This document shows, piece by piece, positions 1 through 12,620 of a DNA stretch of 64,000 bases. This DNA comes from Anaeramoeba flamelloides. Its lineage: Eukaryota; Metamonada; Anaeramoebidae. The first letter of the stretch is position 1. The number at the start of each line of letters is the position of its first letter. The DNA lies in NCBI GenBank assembly GCA_027625915.1, contig JANTQA010000060.1, forward strand, positions 3,348,001 to 3,412,000, read 5' to 3'. Both the position numbers and the translations under genes were made by a program. The notes under the pieces were generated by a model. The model was given only the letters and a program-made list of their open reading frames with translations. It made no database searches and was not told where the DNA came from.

Positions 1-99
1 ATGTATTTATGGGAGTAATAATCCCATAACAAAAACTGGAATTGAAATATATAATCGTAAATTAAAAAATATATTGGTCTTTTGAAGTTCTAGATTCCC

Positions 100-102
<3 letters not shown>

Positions 103-137
<35 letters not shown>
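103..137. repeat. (AT)n microsatellite
   Basis: Uninterrupted alternating AT dinucleotides, about 17 units. Confidence 0.95.
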
Positions 138-141
<4 letters not shown>

Positions 142-673
142 TTAACTTTTCCAATATTATCAATTAAAATTTTAGAGTAAATATTATGAAAAATAAAAAT
201 ATAATTTGGAGAAATTTATTTACTTTTTTTAAGGAGATTAATTTTTTGAAATCTAATACTAAATTGAATCACTTTGTATTTCCAGGTGATATTTATATAA
301 TACTTAATAATTATTTGAATATTACGGATCATGAAATATTCCCCAAAAACAAATATTCAAGAGATCTAAAAAAAGAGTATAATAATTATTATGATTTTTC
401 ATTATTCTATTTTAAAAATGAGAATTTCAGGTTTCATTGGTATTCATTAGATAAATTTATAATTAATATGTTATATCTTTTAAAAAGAAATTCAATTTAT
501 TTGATAATACTCTTTTAATATTATTAAACAATTTGAAGTTAATTAAATTCATTTTTTTTTTTTTTTTACTCATCTTAAAAGTATTAGATTTTTAATTTTT
601 TATAAAATAATAAACCCACCTTTTGTTATCTTACAAAAGTTTCATAATATTTTCAAGATAAAACTTTTGAATT

Positions 674-698
674 TATATATATATATATATATATATAT
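674..698. repeat. (AT)n microsatellite
   Basis: Uninterrupted alternating AT dinucleotides, about 12 units, in the spacer left of the copine gene. Confidence 0.95.
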
Positions 699-1959
699 CA
701 GTATTTATAACTTTTAATCGATTTGGGGAATTATTTAAAACTTTTTTAAAAATATTTACCCAAATTCAACTAATAATTTTACAAAATATTTCAGAAAAAT
801 AAAAGCAAAAAATGATATTTTCTATTACTTTTCACTCTTTAAAATTCATTGTTTTGTGAATTTTTAAAAATACTTTGAATTCAAAATATTAAAATTTTTA
901 AAGTATTTGAATAATTTTTCATTTTTATTTCATTCCCTAATCAATTTTAATAAAATGTGTAATTATTAAAGAATCATGAGAATGGATTAGAAAATATTAA
1001 ATTACAAATCATGATATTTTTTTTCTTGTTAGTAATAAAAATTAATTTGGATTTCATACCTCTAAAATAAATAAGTAATTTTGTCATATTTTACGAATTA
1101 GAAATAAAACATTTTTCAAACAAATTGGCACACTTCTCAAATCATCAATCATATTGAATTTGACTGTTAATAAGATAATTATTTATTGGTGATTTTCTTT
1201 TTAATTATTCATTTTTTCATTTTTGATTTTAATATTTATGGATATTTAACAGTTGGAAAAAGAAAAAAAAAACACAAGTTAAGAAGAAACCAATTTGAAA
1301 ATAATTTGTCTGTGTAAAAATGGAAACAGATTAAATTTGAATTTGAATGAGCTAGATATAATAATTTTACAAATGAATTATTGGATTGGTGTATGGAACA
1401 AATATAAAATTGAAAATATTGGAAAAAAGATTTCCAAAAAAATTCTCAGATGAGTTACTGCTTTATCTTGAAAATGAGACTTTAATGATCAAAGGTTTCA
1501 CGTTAAAAGATTTATCAATAAAATGTAAAGAACTTGAACCCAATTAGCCTTGTTCAAATGTTTTTAACAATTTTATATTTTTTTTTCTTTACAATTCGCA
1601 AAACTAGATTTCTCATTTCAAAGAAAAGGGTACATCAATTTTTAAAATATTTTCTTTTAATTTTTATTGTTTTATTTAATGTGTTTTATATTTGCATTGG
1701 GTTTTTTTTTTATATTTTAAAGGGTTTTTTATTTTAGAATGATATTACAATTAATTCAATTCAATTAGGAATAATTGTCGAAATTTTTTGTACCCTTTTG
1801 TTTGAAAAAGATTATATAATAATTTGATCAATATAAAGATCTTCAAAAAAAAAAAAAATATTTTGAAAAATAAATTAAAAGAAACAAATTAAAATAGTGA
1901 TAAGATTACAATATATAATTTAAAAATACAATTTTCTTTTTTTTTAAAAAAAAATGATT

Positions 1960-2160
1960 TACAGTCAGTTCCACTTATAAGGCACAAAATTTCAACGGGA
2001 TTTAAGGAACAATAAGAATCTGAAATTAAGACACAAAATTCAGATTCTAGTAAAATAAATTGTAAAAAATAAAAATTATAAATAATGTGCTCTAATTTAA
2101 GATTTTTTTGTGCATTAAATTTTGTTGAAAGTTTGTGCCTTAAAAGTGGAACTGGCTGTA
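1960..2160. mobile_element. Family A hairpin MITE, copy 1
   Basis: Begins TA-CAGTCAGTTCCACTT and ends in the reverse complement followed by TA. The two arms, about 95 nt each, pair over nearly the whole element. The TA at each end fits target duplication by the Tc1/mariner superfamily (TA target, CAGT-type ends). No coding capacity. The open frame at 1889-2164 on the minus strand is only a read-through of this repeat. Confidence 0.85.
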
Positions 2161-3359
2161 TCAAAATATTTTAATATTTTATTAGGAGGATATTTACTTT
2201 AATAAAAGATATGAACGTTTCTTACCACAATTCATAAGGATATTTTTTTTATGTGTGTAAAAAATTGTCAGATATTTCTTTCTAATTTTTTTGATCCTAA
2301 TAAATTGTTTTTTCATCTATCGAATATTAGAAAATTTTCTAAGAAAATAAAAAAGCTATAAAAAATTTTATCTAAAAAAAATGAAGAATTTCTTTCCTCT
2401 TTCACATAATATTCTCTTTAGAAATATTCAGAGTTCCCAAAATGATTCAATATTTATGAAACTCTGAAGAATCTCAAAAATATAAATTTTGGAATTTTAA
2501 TATTAAAACAATTCCAATCATGTTAGTTTTTTTCAAATATTTTCTACTTGTTAAAACCCCTTTTAAGAATATTTTTGTTAATAAAATCAAAAATTATTTT
2601 ATTCGGAGTTCTTTGGAATCAAAAAAAAGATTTTTTATTTGTTACCAAAACTCTATTAAAAAAAAAAAAAGAATCTTTTTATTCCAATTTAAAGTAAAAT
2701 AATTTTAACATCAGGAATAAACAGAAAAATATCAGAATTAATGAAAACGTGATGTCAACAAAATTTGTAACAAGAAAAACCTCAAATATTAATTTTTATG
2801 AGAAATCTTGAAATTCTTTATTAAAATAATTTTTAAAAAAAAAATATTATTAATTATTAAATTTTGAGAATCATTCGAATCTATTAAAAACCAAATATTA
2901 CCAAGAAATAAGTTGAGACTAATCATTGAGATCAAAAGGAATCATTTGATTCCATTGAAATCAAAATTAGAATTATTTGAGGTTTTTTCGAAAAAGAATC
3001 AAAAAGTGAACTCTGGAAATATTTCTATGATCGAAGGAAAATTGGTAATATAAAATTAAGAGGAATATCAATACTGATTGAATCATTACATCTTTTTTAT
3101 CTTTCCAAGTATTTCAAAAAAAAAAATTCCCAAAAATGAAAAAAAAAAATAGCCCTTTTCTTTTACAAAGCAAGGAAAGAAATTTCAATAAAAAAATGGG
3201 ATATGATAAGGGTAAAAAGGATTTTTTAAACAATAAAAAACTTTTATAAGATTCATTTAATTAACAATATTTTATCTAATTAAAAATTTTATAAAATAAA
3301 ATAAAAGATGTCCAAATCGTGAAATACACTGATTCGATCAAAAAAAAGTTAATGAATGA
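2161..3359. other. AT-rich spacer downstream of the copine gene
   Basis: No gene is recognised. The last 50 nt before the copine stop are the presumed 3' UTR of that minus-strand gene. The frame at 2520-2702 is Lys/Phe-rich translation of homopolymers. Confidence 0.6.
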
Positions 3360-5639
3360 TTAAAGTTCGAATGTTTTATTTGAGAATTTGAAATATTCAA
3401 CAATTTGATCTGGAAGCTCTTCTAAGGTTGCCATTGTTAATCCTTCCATATCCAAATTGCCATTTTTTGTGAAGTCTCTCAGTGGTACGAACTGTACAAT
3501 GTCTCTTTTTGCTTCTTCATCTTGGTATTTGATTCTTACATCATCACCATCCAATCGATCCATTTTACTAAAGTTGGCATCACCAATGCCTACAATAACT
3601 ATTGCAATTGGCAAGTCACGTGCAGCAAGCACAATTTCCTTTGCTGTTTTATTAAAATCTGTAATCTCGCCATCTGTTAGAATAAGTAAAATATAATACA
3701 TATTTGGATTTTCCTCTAGATCTTCGGTAACCATTTCACGGCATTTTTGAATAGAAGGTGCAAAGTTTGTTGGCCCGCCAAAAGTGATTGTGTTGCCTTG
3801 AAGAACCTTTTTGTATGCATCCATCACCCCATCTAATCCTTTCACTTCCGGGTCGTCATCGTTACCATTTAAAGGGAAGCAATGCTTCGGACCAAGGCTT
3901 TGATTTGCCCCAAAGCCAAAAACGGGGAAAAGCTGATCAGAATCATATTGGCCCAAGATCCTTCCAATGGAATCGATGGATTGTTGGTAACCGTTCATCC
4001 TGTTATTTTTATACAATTGGTGCAAGCCAGATTGCTTGCTGCCATTAGATCCTGTAAAGTCAATACTGATCATTAAATTGATCTCAAGACCTCGTTCGAT
4101 GTAATTCAGATAGCTTGCGTTTTCAACATAATAGATCAATGGCGCTGCAGGCCTTCGGATAAACTTGATTACCTCGTTCCAGACTTGAACTTTCTTTGTA
4201 ATGGTTTTCGGGGTTCTCGATATCTCCTTTTGGACTTCAACCATTCTTTGAACTGTGACAACCACTTGTGTAGCCTTTAAATTTTCAATACATGAAAAAT
4301 TGATCATGCCAGAATTGATATATTTTTTGGATTTCAATTTTTTGTCTCTGTTAACAAGTTCCTTCACAAGCTCGTTGTCATTACCGAAATCAAATTCTTT
4401 TTCAATCGTTTTTTCCTCTTGAATTCTCTTGCTTTGCGACGAGCTTATTAATTCGCCAACGGTGCAGACACACCGCCCAACGAAGACACTTTTATTATTT
4501 TTTTTCCAATTGTAGCACGCAAACATCAATTTCTTCGTTTCCTCCTTGCCAGCGATATCCTCATACTTGATCGTGATGGGTTTCCATCGGAATTTTTTGC
4601 TCTTTTGGATATATTCTGTTTCCCCAATTTCGATCCAACTTGAGGAATCGTTGAGATCAGGATCCGTCCCACGTGGCCTTAAAACTTTGACAAACGGTTT
4701 CAACTTGCCAAAGATTCCTTCTTTCACCAATTGAAATGCCTCCATTTCGATCGTAATTGAATATGGTAAATCAACAGTTTGTGGCTCTTCGACGTCTGCC
4801 ATTTCCTTGACGGTTTCATATTTGATGTCAAAGGTCTTGAGCTCTTTTTCAATTTCTCCTTTTTGATAGGTTTTGAATGTGACATCTTCAAATTTCTTCC
4901 CCTTGATCGTGATCGGCTTTACTTGCAAGGCATGATCAACGGGCCTTTTTGGTAATTTGGTATCCATTGATCGATTGTCAATGTTATTCTTCTTGTCGCT
5001 ATTATTCGGAACAAAGATCGGCATACTCGTGAAGGACAATTCTTCTTCGTTTTCTTGTTGTAAAAGCATTTCTTCAAATTGTTCGCCAACATTCGAATCA
5101 AGAATTTTGAGATTTTTGAATCTTTCGTTTAAAAGGCTCGTCGTGTCAAGAGCTGAAAATTCTTCTCCAAAGATTTCAATTTCACCTTCTTGAATTTGTT
5201 TGTCGTTTTGATAAAGTGGTGTTCTCAATTTTGAATGATTAGAGCCTACGAGTTCTCCCAACAAAAATTCAATTTCACCAATCATTTTCCCTTTTTTCAA
5301 GCCTCCATAAATCACAAATTTATATTTTTGTAAAATAGAAAAGAAAAATTTCACTTTGAAGGTCTTTTTCCAGACGGGATCTGGGTTGTTTGTGATGGCT
5401 TCTGTTTGATCAATTTTGTTCCATTTTTTTGTTGAACCTGGCTGATGATAAAGAACAGCATAATACTCGTTGTTTCTTTATTGGGAAAATATGTCATTAT
5501 TAATTTAAAAAAAAAAAGATTAATTTAAAGTGGTTAATTCTTGCTTGAAATAGGAAAAAAGGAAAAGGTATTACTCATAAAAATCATATCCATTTACTGT
5601 TAAAAGTATATTAACTTCTTGTTGTTGTTGTTGTTGCAT
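3360..5639 (-). CDS. Copine (C2-C2-vWA calcium-dependent membrane-binding protein), two exons
   Basis: Reads as complement(join(3360..5475, 5575..5639)), 726 residues. The start is the ATG at 5639, followed by six Gln codons. Exon 1 ends TAT GA and is joined across a 99-nt GT-AG intron to exon 2, restoring one C2 fold across the junction (VNILLTVNGYDFYE then NNEYYAVLYHQPG). C2A covers roughly residues 1-130, including NPDPVWKKTF. A second C2 lies at about 257-375. The copine vWA-like domain lies at about 470-715. The MIDAS-type motif IDFTGSN has Asp494 and Ser498, and LILTDGEITDF is present. Copines bind phospholipid in a Ca2+-dependent way and act at the plasma or endosomal membrane; their exact role here cannot be inferred. 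The linker between C2A and C2B (about 110 residues) is longer and more acidic than usual. Codons use more G/C than those of the kinase genes, suggesting an older conserved gene. Confidence 0.93.
5476..5574 (-). other. Intron of the copine gene (99 nt, phase 2)
   Basis: The donor reads GTAATA at 5574-5569 and the acceptor AATAAAG ends at 5476. The intron contains in-frame stops. Removing it joins GA to A to make a Glu codon and keeps the C2A domain continuous. It is the only intron I can defend in the window. Confidence 0.8.
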
Positions 5640-6549
5640 GTGTTTGAGTTTTTTTAATTTTATAAATGCGAAAAGAAAAAAAATGATAATTTTTCTCAAT
5701 TTCCTACTTAAAAAAAAAAACCTTAATTGTACAAAGCCACACAGTTTACAACTCACTTCTCCTTCAAAACTGTTGACAAATATTTGAAAGGTTTTTATTG
5801 GATTTAAATTCGAACATGTGAAAAAATTTTCACGCATTTTCTTTTCCTTTTTCAAACTTGAGCAACAAATTACAACCTACTTGTTGGAAAACTAAATTTA
5901 GAAAAGGAAATGAAAATTTAGAAGAGAAAATTTTTCCCATTTAGAATTCAAATAGCAATCAATTGTCAAAAAGTATTTGAAAGTTTGAAAAGTTAAAAGG
6001 TTGATAAAATTAATCAGATTTTTGGGAGTGTTGATTTCCTTTTTATCAAAAATGTTAGAAAGTGGGGATTTTCTTTTTAAATTAGAACAAGTTTTTAATC
6101 TCTCGAATAATTGTATTCTCTAAATTGTTTGAATCACTTTTAATTCACTCCTCGAATTCGGAATTCTAAAATAGGTACGGTTTCTTTTTGTTCCTTATTA
6201 TTTAATAAAGTAAAGAAATAGAACAAAATTTTCTTCCTTTTTTATACAGACTTTAAATAAAAAAAGAAGATAACTCTTCAAAAAGCAGCGAATATCTTGA
6301 AGCCCAAAGAAAAGGTAGAGTGGTCTAAATAAGGAATGTTGACTACCTCACCCAATTAGGAATATTTAATATATTTTTTTATCAGACTTTGTCATTTGAA
6401 AAAGGGATAAACACTAATATACTTGGTTCAATATAAAATTGAATTTGGAGGTTAAATCTTGAATTGTGAAATTGTTAGAAAATAGAAAAAAATTGGTTTG
6501 GAAATCAATTGACATCTTTATCACAACAAGAATAACATAATTGATATAA
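5640..6549. other. Copine upstream region and spacer
   Basis: No gene seen. The copine promoter and 5' UTR should lie just right of 5640 but no box-like element stands out. At 5890-5960 there is a fragment of family D (fifteen-odd nt matching TTCCCATTTAGAATTCAAAT). Confidence 0.5.
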
Positions 6550-7007
6550 ATGTTCGTCAAAAAAAGTGAAACAGGGAAAAAAAAGCAAAACAGTAAAAAA
6601 CAGCGAAATATGGTTTTTCATTGGTGACATTCATAGAACCTGACAACGAAAGTTAAAATCAATTAAAAGAAGAAACAAATTAACTCCAAATAATAATCCA
6701 TTGTATTATATTCAATCGATCCAATTGAAACAATTTTAATCTACTTTTTTATCGAAATTGAAAAAGAGGTTTTGAAGATCTCAAAAATAGTCAATTTTTG
6801 AACAAATTTTTAATAATTAACCAACCAAATAAAGCCTAAATACCAAAACGTAGCATCAAGATCTTTTATTGTGTTTAACCCTTCTTTTTGTTTTTATTTA
6901 TTTAAATAATCTTTTATTAATTGATCTTACTCTGAATTTTATATAATGTTCCCAATTAAAAAACTTGTTTCACTTTTTTTCCCAGTTTCACTTTTTTTTG
7001 AGGTAAC
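6550..7007. mobile_element. Family B inverted-repeat element, copy 1 (about 458 bp)
   Basis: The left end carries AAAAAAAGTGAAACAGGG and then a second AAAC module with GGTTTTTCATTGGTGACATT. The right end carries the complement (GTTCCCAATTAAAAAAC, then GTTTCACTTTTTTTCCC). The same ends are seen at 12621-13059 and 23652-24089. It directly abuts a family C element. No open frame. Confidence 0.7.
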
Positions 7008-7452
7008 TGTTGAGAGAAAAATGTTGGACACAGAAAAATAATTGGAGACCATTTTTATTTGTGAATATTAGTAAAATTGAAAATCAAATCCTATTGATAA
7101 CTAGTTGAATTTTATATAAATCCAGGTTTAAATGTGTTAAAAGTTCATTAATCTGTGGTGTGTGTAGAATACTCATTTGAATGGTTGATAACTAAAGTAG
7201 ATCATGCTATTTTAACAAAAATCCAAGTTGTAGTAAAGTTTACTATTAATTCTGAAAATTGGTAATTTTTAAACTTGCTTTAGATTATAAGAGATTGGGT
7301 TTTGAAAAAGTAGAATTACATTAATCGTTATTCTAAGGAGTGGATTATTATTATTTTCTTTAGTTATTTCACAAACGATTAAATAAAAAATCATTTTCAG
7401 TAATGTTCAATATTAAAATTGCTGCCAAACTATTTTTCTCTCAATCCAAATA
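7008..7452. mobile_element. Family C inverted-repeat element, copy 1 (about 445 bp)
   Basis: The left end GTTGAGAGAAAAATGTTGG is mirrored by CCAAACTATTTTTCTCTCAA at the right end. A half copy of the same element lies at 12497-12620, where it is cut off by family B. Non-coding. Confidence 0.65.
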
Positions 7453-9534
7453 AACTTTTTAAAGATTTTTTTGAACTTCCAGACCCAAAGTCAATAAGAT
7501 TTCAGTTTATGATATTCTTTCATATTTTTTTAGATTTCAAATACTTGATTCAAACTTTTATAAGCCTAAAAAAGGGTAAAAAATAATAATTAACAAAAGA
7601 TAACATTATGAAAATTAAATTTAATTAAAAAGTTATCACAAATTGAAAAATTGTAACAATTAATAGAATAAAATCTAAAAAATATCCATCCTATCTTTAG
7701 TATCCATAAACAACTAATTATTAAATCTGATTTGTAATTCACTTTTAAATCATTCAAAATATATAAAATCACAATATTTTTAAATTAAAAAAAAATAAAA
7801 CCAAAAAATGAAAAAAAGGAGAGTTAAAATTTTTGAAAATAGCATTACCGATGCTTTTTTTGCTGAACTTACACTGAAAAAAATTTATAAAGAAGGTCTT
7901 TTGCTAAAAATTAACTTTAATCAAAATGATATTAAATACTCTCAGTTTTCTTAGTGGTTATTTCTCTTTTCAAAGATCATTTTTATTTTTTCCACATGAT
8001 CTTTTACTTAAAAAAAAAGGTATCAAAAACAAAAGAAAAAGAAAAAGAATTAAAAAAAGAAAAACAAAATTTAGAAAAAATGGAAAAACAAAAATTTTAA
8101 AAAATAAAACAAAAATTTGCAAAATTAGAAAAAATGTTTTTGATTCAAAATTTATGAAAAAATTTTTTAGAGAAGAATATAGAATAACCCCCCCAAACAA
8201 CTTTGATTAACATTGTAAAGTGAGCCAATTTTTTTTGAAAATAATTTATTATTAAAAAAAAAAAAAAATGAGTTTTAACCATAAAATATTTCTGAGAATT
8301 TTTTGGGTGTTGATGATTCAAACAAAATTATATATACTTTAGCCTTTTTGGGAAATATTTGAATAGTTTAATCTATCGGATATTTTTGGTGTTAATAATA
8401 AATGTCGGATATTTTCTTTAATAAAATCAAAGTTTAAAATGATACTATTTTTCAGTCAGAATCCCCCAGTTTTATTGAAGAAATATTTGATACTCTATGG
8501 GTTTAGTCTAGTCTGTTTCTCAAAATAAATTTTCATTTTTTAGTTCAGATACATTTTTTCTAATTTGTCAATTGTTCTTTTAATTATTGTTCTATTTTTT
8601 TTTTTTTTTTGAAAAGTAAATTTGAAAAATAAATGTTATTAAATCGAATTAAAATACAGAAAAGTGATGCTCCAGAATTTCTTATAAAATGAATATATAT
8701 ACTATTAAAATCTTTTATAATCAAAATATTTCATTTTCTCTAAGAAATTGAGAAATTTTACACAGGTGGGGCATTGAAAGAGTCAAAATTTTTTTTAATA
8801 TTGTTTTTTTTTAAAATTATATAGTTTGTTCTGATATTACTTTTATCAATATCAACTCTAATCTGATTCCCCCCATTATTTCTTAACAATCATACGTCGT
8901 TTGTTAGGTTCTTAAAAAATAAGTAAATTTTTCTATTTTTGCACAGGCTACTTTAAACTAGAATGGGGCTGATTTTACAAATACAAACATTTTTAAAGAA
9001 GTTTGTTAAACAATTCGAATTTTAGTTATTGATGTTAAAAAATAAAATATAGAATATTAAAAACTTGATTTTTAAAAATTTATATTTATTATCAACTGCG
9101 TTATTCATCAATATTAAAATTATGAAAGAAAATTTTTTATGTAAAATTTAAAAATCTCTTTTTATAAAAGTTTGTAAATTTTTTGTAATTTTTATTCATT
9201 TTTTTTTAAAAAAAAAAAAATTCTCATTGACTGTTATTTTCCCATACAGACAATGATAGTTATTCTCTGGCCATCATAGGTGGTAAATTTTACAAAATTT
9301 TATATTTTTTATGCCAAAAAAACAAAAAATAAACCCCATTTAAATAAAAATTTAAAAAAAAAAATTACTGTATTCTTGATAAAAAAATTTAACAAGATTT
9401 TTTATTAGTGACCTTAATATAGTGTGAAAATGAAAAGTGAGATCAATAAATAAATTAAAAATTCAAAAATTAAAGTCAAAATGAGGGTTTAAACACAATA
9501 TTAGGTTTTTTATTAGAAAATCTTTTAGGTTGGG
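7453..9534. other. AT-rich spacer with one doubtful small reading frame
   Basis: The only stretch with coding-like composition is 7808-7954 (+), given separately. The longer open frame at 7926-8210 is a Lys/Arg-rich translation of A-rich DNA. Nothing else is recognised. Confidence 0.5.
7808..7954 (+). CDS. Possible small ORF or gene remnant, 48 codons
   Basis: Starts MKKRRVKIFENSITDAFFAE and ends at TAG. Its composition is less homopolymeric than its surroundings, with balanced Glu, Asp, Thr, Gly and Asn. A different frame (7926-8210) continues with hydrophobic and then very basic residues, so the two could be parts of a decayed gene. No homology is recognised. It could equally be chance. 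Confidence 0.15.
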   Translation: MKKRRVKIFENSITDAFFAELTLKKIYKEGLLLKINFNQNDIKYSQFS

Positions 9535-9803
9535 GTTTTTCTTTTATTGAAACAACATTTCAAAAATTGTTGAAAAAAATTTAATATTTTTGAAATCTTC
9601 AAAGCCATTCTTTATTAGATTTTGGGATTCAAGTTGATATAAAATCTAATTGTTGGTTTGATTAAAAATAATAACATGATTTATTCCATAAAGTTAATTT
9701 TTTTTATCTTTTAATTGATTTTACTTTCGATTTTGAGGTTCTATTAAGTTTCAAAATCAAAAATCTTGTTGAAATTTTTTTTCACTGTTTACTTTTTTTC
9801 CCA
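9535..9803. mobile_element. Family B fragment (right half)
   Basis: Resembles the right half of the family B elements: an ATTGTTGGTTTGATTAAAAA core, then TTTTAATTGATTTTACTTTC, then GTTTACTTTTTTTCCCAAA at the end. The left terminus is not recognisable. Confidence 0.5.
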
Positions 9804-11096
9804 AATGATAAAGCAAAACTTTCTTTTTATAAAATAATTCTCTACCTTCGTATTTTTTAACATGTGATAAAAAAGAGATTTACAATGATTTTATCCCATT
9901 ATTTAGAAAAAAATATCAAAAATCACGACTGAGAATTATTTTAAATTTAAATGAAAATGAAAAAAAAATGAAAATTATTTTTTTAATCAATTAAAAAAAT
10001 AAAAAAAAAAAAGTTTATTTAAAAAAATAAGAATACACAGGTCCGACATTTTTTAAAAAATTTTGATTTTTTTTGTCAATTTTTGTCAAACTTTCATGAT
10101 TTTTTATGTTATGTCACCTTTTTGACACATTTTTGATATTTTTTGATTTTTTTTTGTCATATTATGTAATCAAAAATATTTGTCATAAAAAACCAAACAA
10201 AAATAATCAAAAATTGTCAACAAAAAAATTCAAAAGATATCAAATCAAAAAATGTCAAAAATTGACAGAAAAATCCGACAAAAATTATCAAAAAAAATCA
10301 AAATTAAAAATCAAAGATTGTCAACCATTGCCGTAGCATAAATAATCATAATTTATCAAATTTTGACATAAAAAAACAAAAAATTCAACTTATCAACAAT
10401 TGAAATTTTTGATATTTGGTTAATTTTAAATAATAGTTAATAACCCCATCTTGGTTATTTCAGTGGGTTAGTAAATAACCCAAAGATTAAATTTATCAAT
10501 AAAATTTTTTTGTATTGCTCAATTTTTTTAAAATATTTTCAAACAAATATAACTAATTCAATTTAATAATTCTAATAAAAAAATAATAGGGATTCTCAAA
10601 TAACTGATTTTAATAATAACAGTTTGGTTGCTTATACTCTTGATATTTTAAAAATAATATTGATAATTTTTTTAATTTCAAGATATTTAATAAGTGTTTG
10701 TGAATATAATAAAGGATCAATTTTTTGTGATCTTTAATTATTCAATGTTTGATTTATTTCTCTTGCATTTTTAAAATAATATTAAAGTTTCAATCTTACT
10801 TGTTCATACAAACTCTCACAAATTACTAAAAGTGAGATTTCTTTACAATGAAAAAGGTTTTCAAAAATTTTTCAATTTCTATTTTGGATCTGTGTATCCA
10901 AACAGAAAGGATATGATCTTTTGACTGAAAATTTCATTGGAAGAAAAATCAACTCTTTTAAAATTGATTACTCATTTCACTAAAGTTGATAAATGAGTTT
11001 GCATATCAGGTTTTTCATTAAATCCTTGTGTAATTAATTACTCTATTACCTTTGGGAATTGAAAAAGTCAATTAAAAAATTCCTCTTCCCCAACTT
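9804..11096. other. Spacer with a low-complexity TGTCAAAAATT tract
   Basis: Between about 10040 and 10330 the left half is rich in TTTTTGTCA and the right half in its complement TGACAAAAA, forming a long imperfect palindrome. The open frame at 10106-10336 is a translation of that repeat. No gene is recognised. Confidence 0.55.
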
Positions 11097-11935
11097 ACAT
11101 CTGAATTATAAATGGGAAATAATTTTCACTTCTGTAACAATTTCCTTTTTAATTAGAGTCATGAATTACAACTGACTTCTTTGAGAACTCTATTTGTACA
11201 AGAAAAATAAGAATAAATTAAGTGAAAAATGTTTTCAATGTAGCATACTAATCCTTAAAAAGAAAAAAAAATTCAAAAAACTAGAAAACGATAGGAAAAA
11301 AACAGCTAGGGTCTTGAAAAAATATAAGACACCATAGTAACCCCAATTCAAGAAATTTAATTGCTCATATTTGTAAGACTGTCGTATAATTACAATTATT
11401 GAAAATCAAATCTTTTTTATATCTAAACAAATTTTTAATAAACCCAATAATAAACCTACTTAATATTCACTTAAAGTTGGTGTGTTTAGAGATTACTTGT
11501 TTGCCTGTTGAATAACAAACCAGATCTACTTATTTTCAAAAACAAGAGAGTTTTATAGAGATTTAGTAGAGTTGGAAAATGATAATTTTTATTCTTGTTT
11601 TTTGATTGGTTGAATGCTGTTTTGAAAAGTGTGATTTCATTATTCATCATTCTAAAAAGTGGATAGGTTATAATTTTACAATGGTTTCAATAGCATGTGC
11701 TAAGTTTTAATTTTTGTTTCTGAAAAGTTTTTTTTTGGTCTTTGTTGATAATTGTTGTTATTTTTTTAATACTTATATTTGATTTCAATTATGGAAAATT
11801 TTCACTTCATTTTCCAGATTTTTTCTTTTACAAAGTGCGCTCGTGAAAGAAGTGGGTTGTAATTCATGACTCTAATTGAAAATGAAGTTGAAAATTTTTT
11901 TCCCAGTTATACTGGTATTTGTATTCTAAATGGCC
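11097..11935. mobile_element. Family D inverted-repeat element with insertion (about 840 bp)
   Basis: The arms at about 11097-11186 and 11843-11935 are mutual reverse complements (for example AGAGTCATGAATTACAACTG against its complement). The outer end ATACTGGTATTTG is shared with family D copies at 20834, 28921 and 59740. The centre holds unrelated DNA that includes a stretch similar to the family C interior. Confidence 0.6.
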
Positions 11936-12496
11936 AGAAATACAAATGGCCATATGTTGCCCTTTTTTAAGGGGTAAGTTTCGACCAAGTAGAACTCTAA
12001 GATGACGTATTTGTTATTTTAGGGAATTACAATAGTGAGACAAAGTGTAAATGTTTTGAAAAATATCAATTAGTCAAAGTAGTAATATTGGTTGATCCCA
12101 TCAATTAAAAATGATCCTTTTATTAATTAAAAAACCCAACAATTTTAGAAAAAAATCTTCATTTTGTCGCAAATTTAAAGGTTAAATTATCAATATTCGG
12201 ACTCCGTCGTAGCAAAATAACTTCTTAAATACGTGGCGAAATGTAGATTAGTGGCTAAAAAATTCAATTTTGATCAAAACTTTAATAATGAAACAATAGA
12301 TTTTTTTGACCAATTATTTTTGAATATTGGAAATATATTGATGTTACAATTAAATTTATCAAAAAGAAATAAAACTTACCAGTTCTTTGGATTTTTATGT
12401 TGATAATTATTGAGTTAATTATTAGAATTTTAAAATTTCAAAAATAGTTACTTTTATAAGTTCACAATATAAATTATAAAACATTGAATACTATTA

Positions 12497-12620
12497 CGGT
12501 TGAGAAAAAAATGTTGGACAGCAATTTTGATATTGAACATTAATAGAAAATGATTTTTAATTTCAATCGTTTGTGAAATAACTATTGAAAATAACAATAA
12601 TCTACTTATTAGAATAACGT
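12497..12620. mobile_element. Family C half copy, truncated by family B
   Basis: Carries the family C terminus GTTGAGAAAAAAATGTTGG and about 120 nt of interior matching the inverted right half of the copy at 7008-7452. It stops exactly where the family B terminus TTACCCTTCTGG begins. Confidence 0.6.

Larger units (their letters stand above)
1..1959. other. AT-rich spacer, no supported gene
   Basis: Very AT-rich DNA with two (AT)n tracts and long T runs. An open frame at 186-518 (110 codons, +) contains a short stretch FPGDIYIILNNYL that faintly resembles the start of an F-box helix. It has no other recognisable domain and its composition matches the surrounding spacer, so I do not call it a gene. 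A second frame at 1534-1737 is Phe/Leu-rich translation of T runs. Confidence 0.6.

Noticed and set aside
186-518. 110-codon open frame near the left end
   Set aside because: Spacer-like composition and no domain beyond a faint F-box-like start.
7926-8210. 94-codon Lys/Arg-rich frame
   Set aside because: Basic content comes from A-rich DNA. No domain, and the neighbouring frames are equally open.
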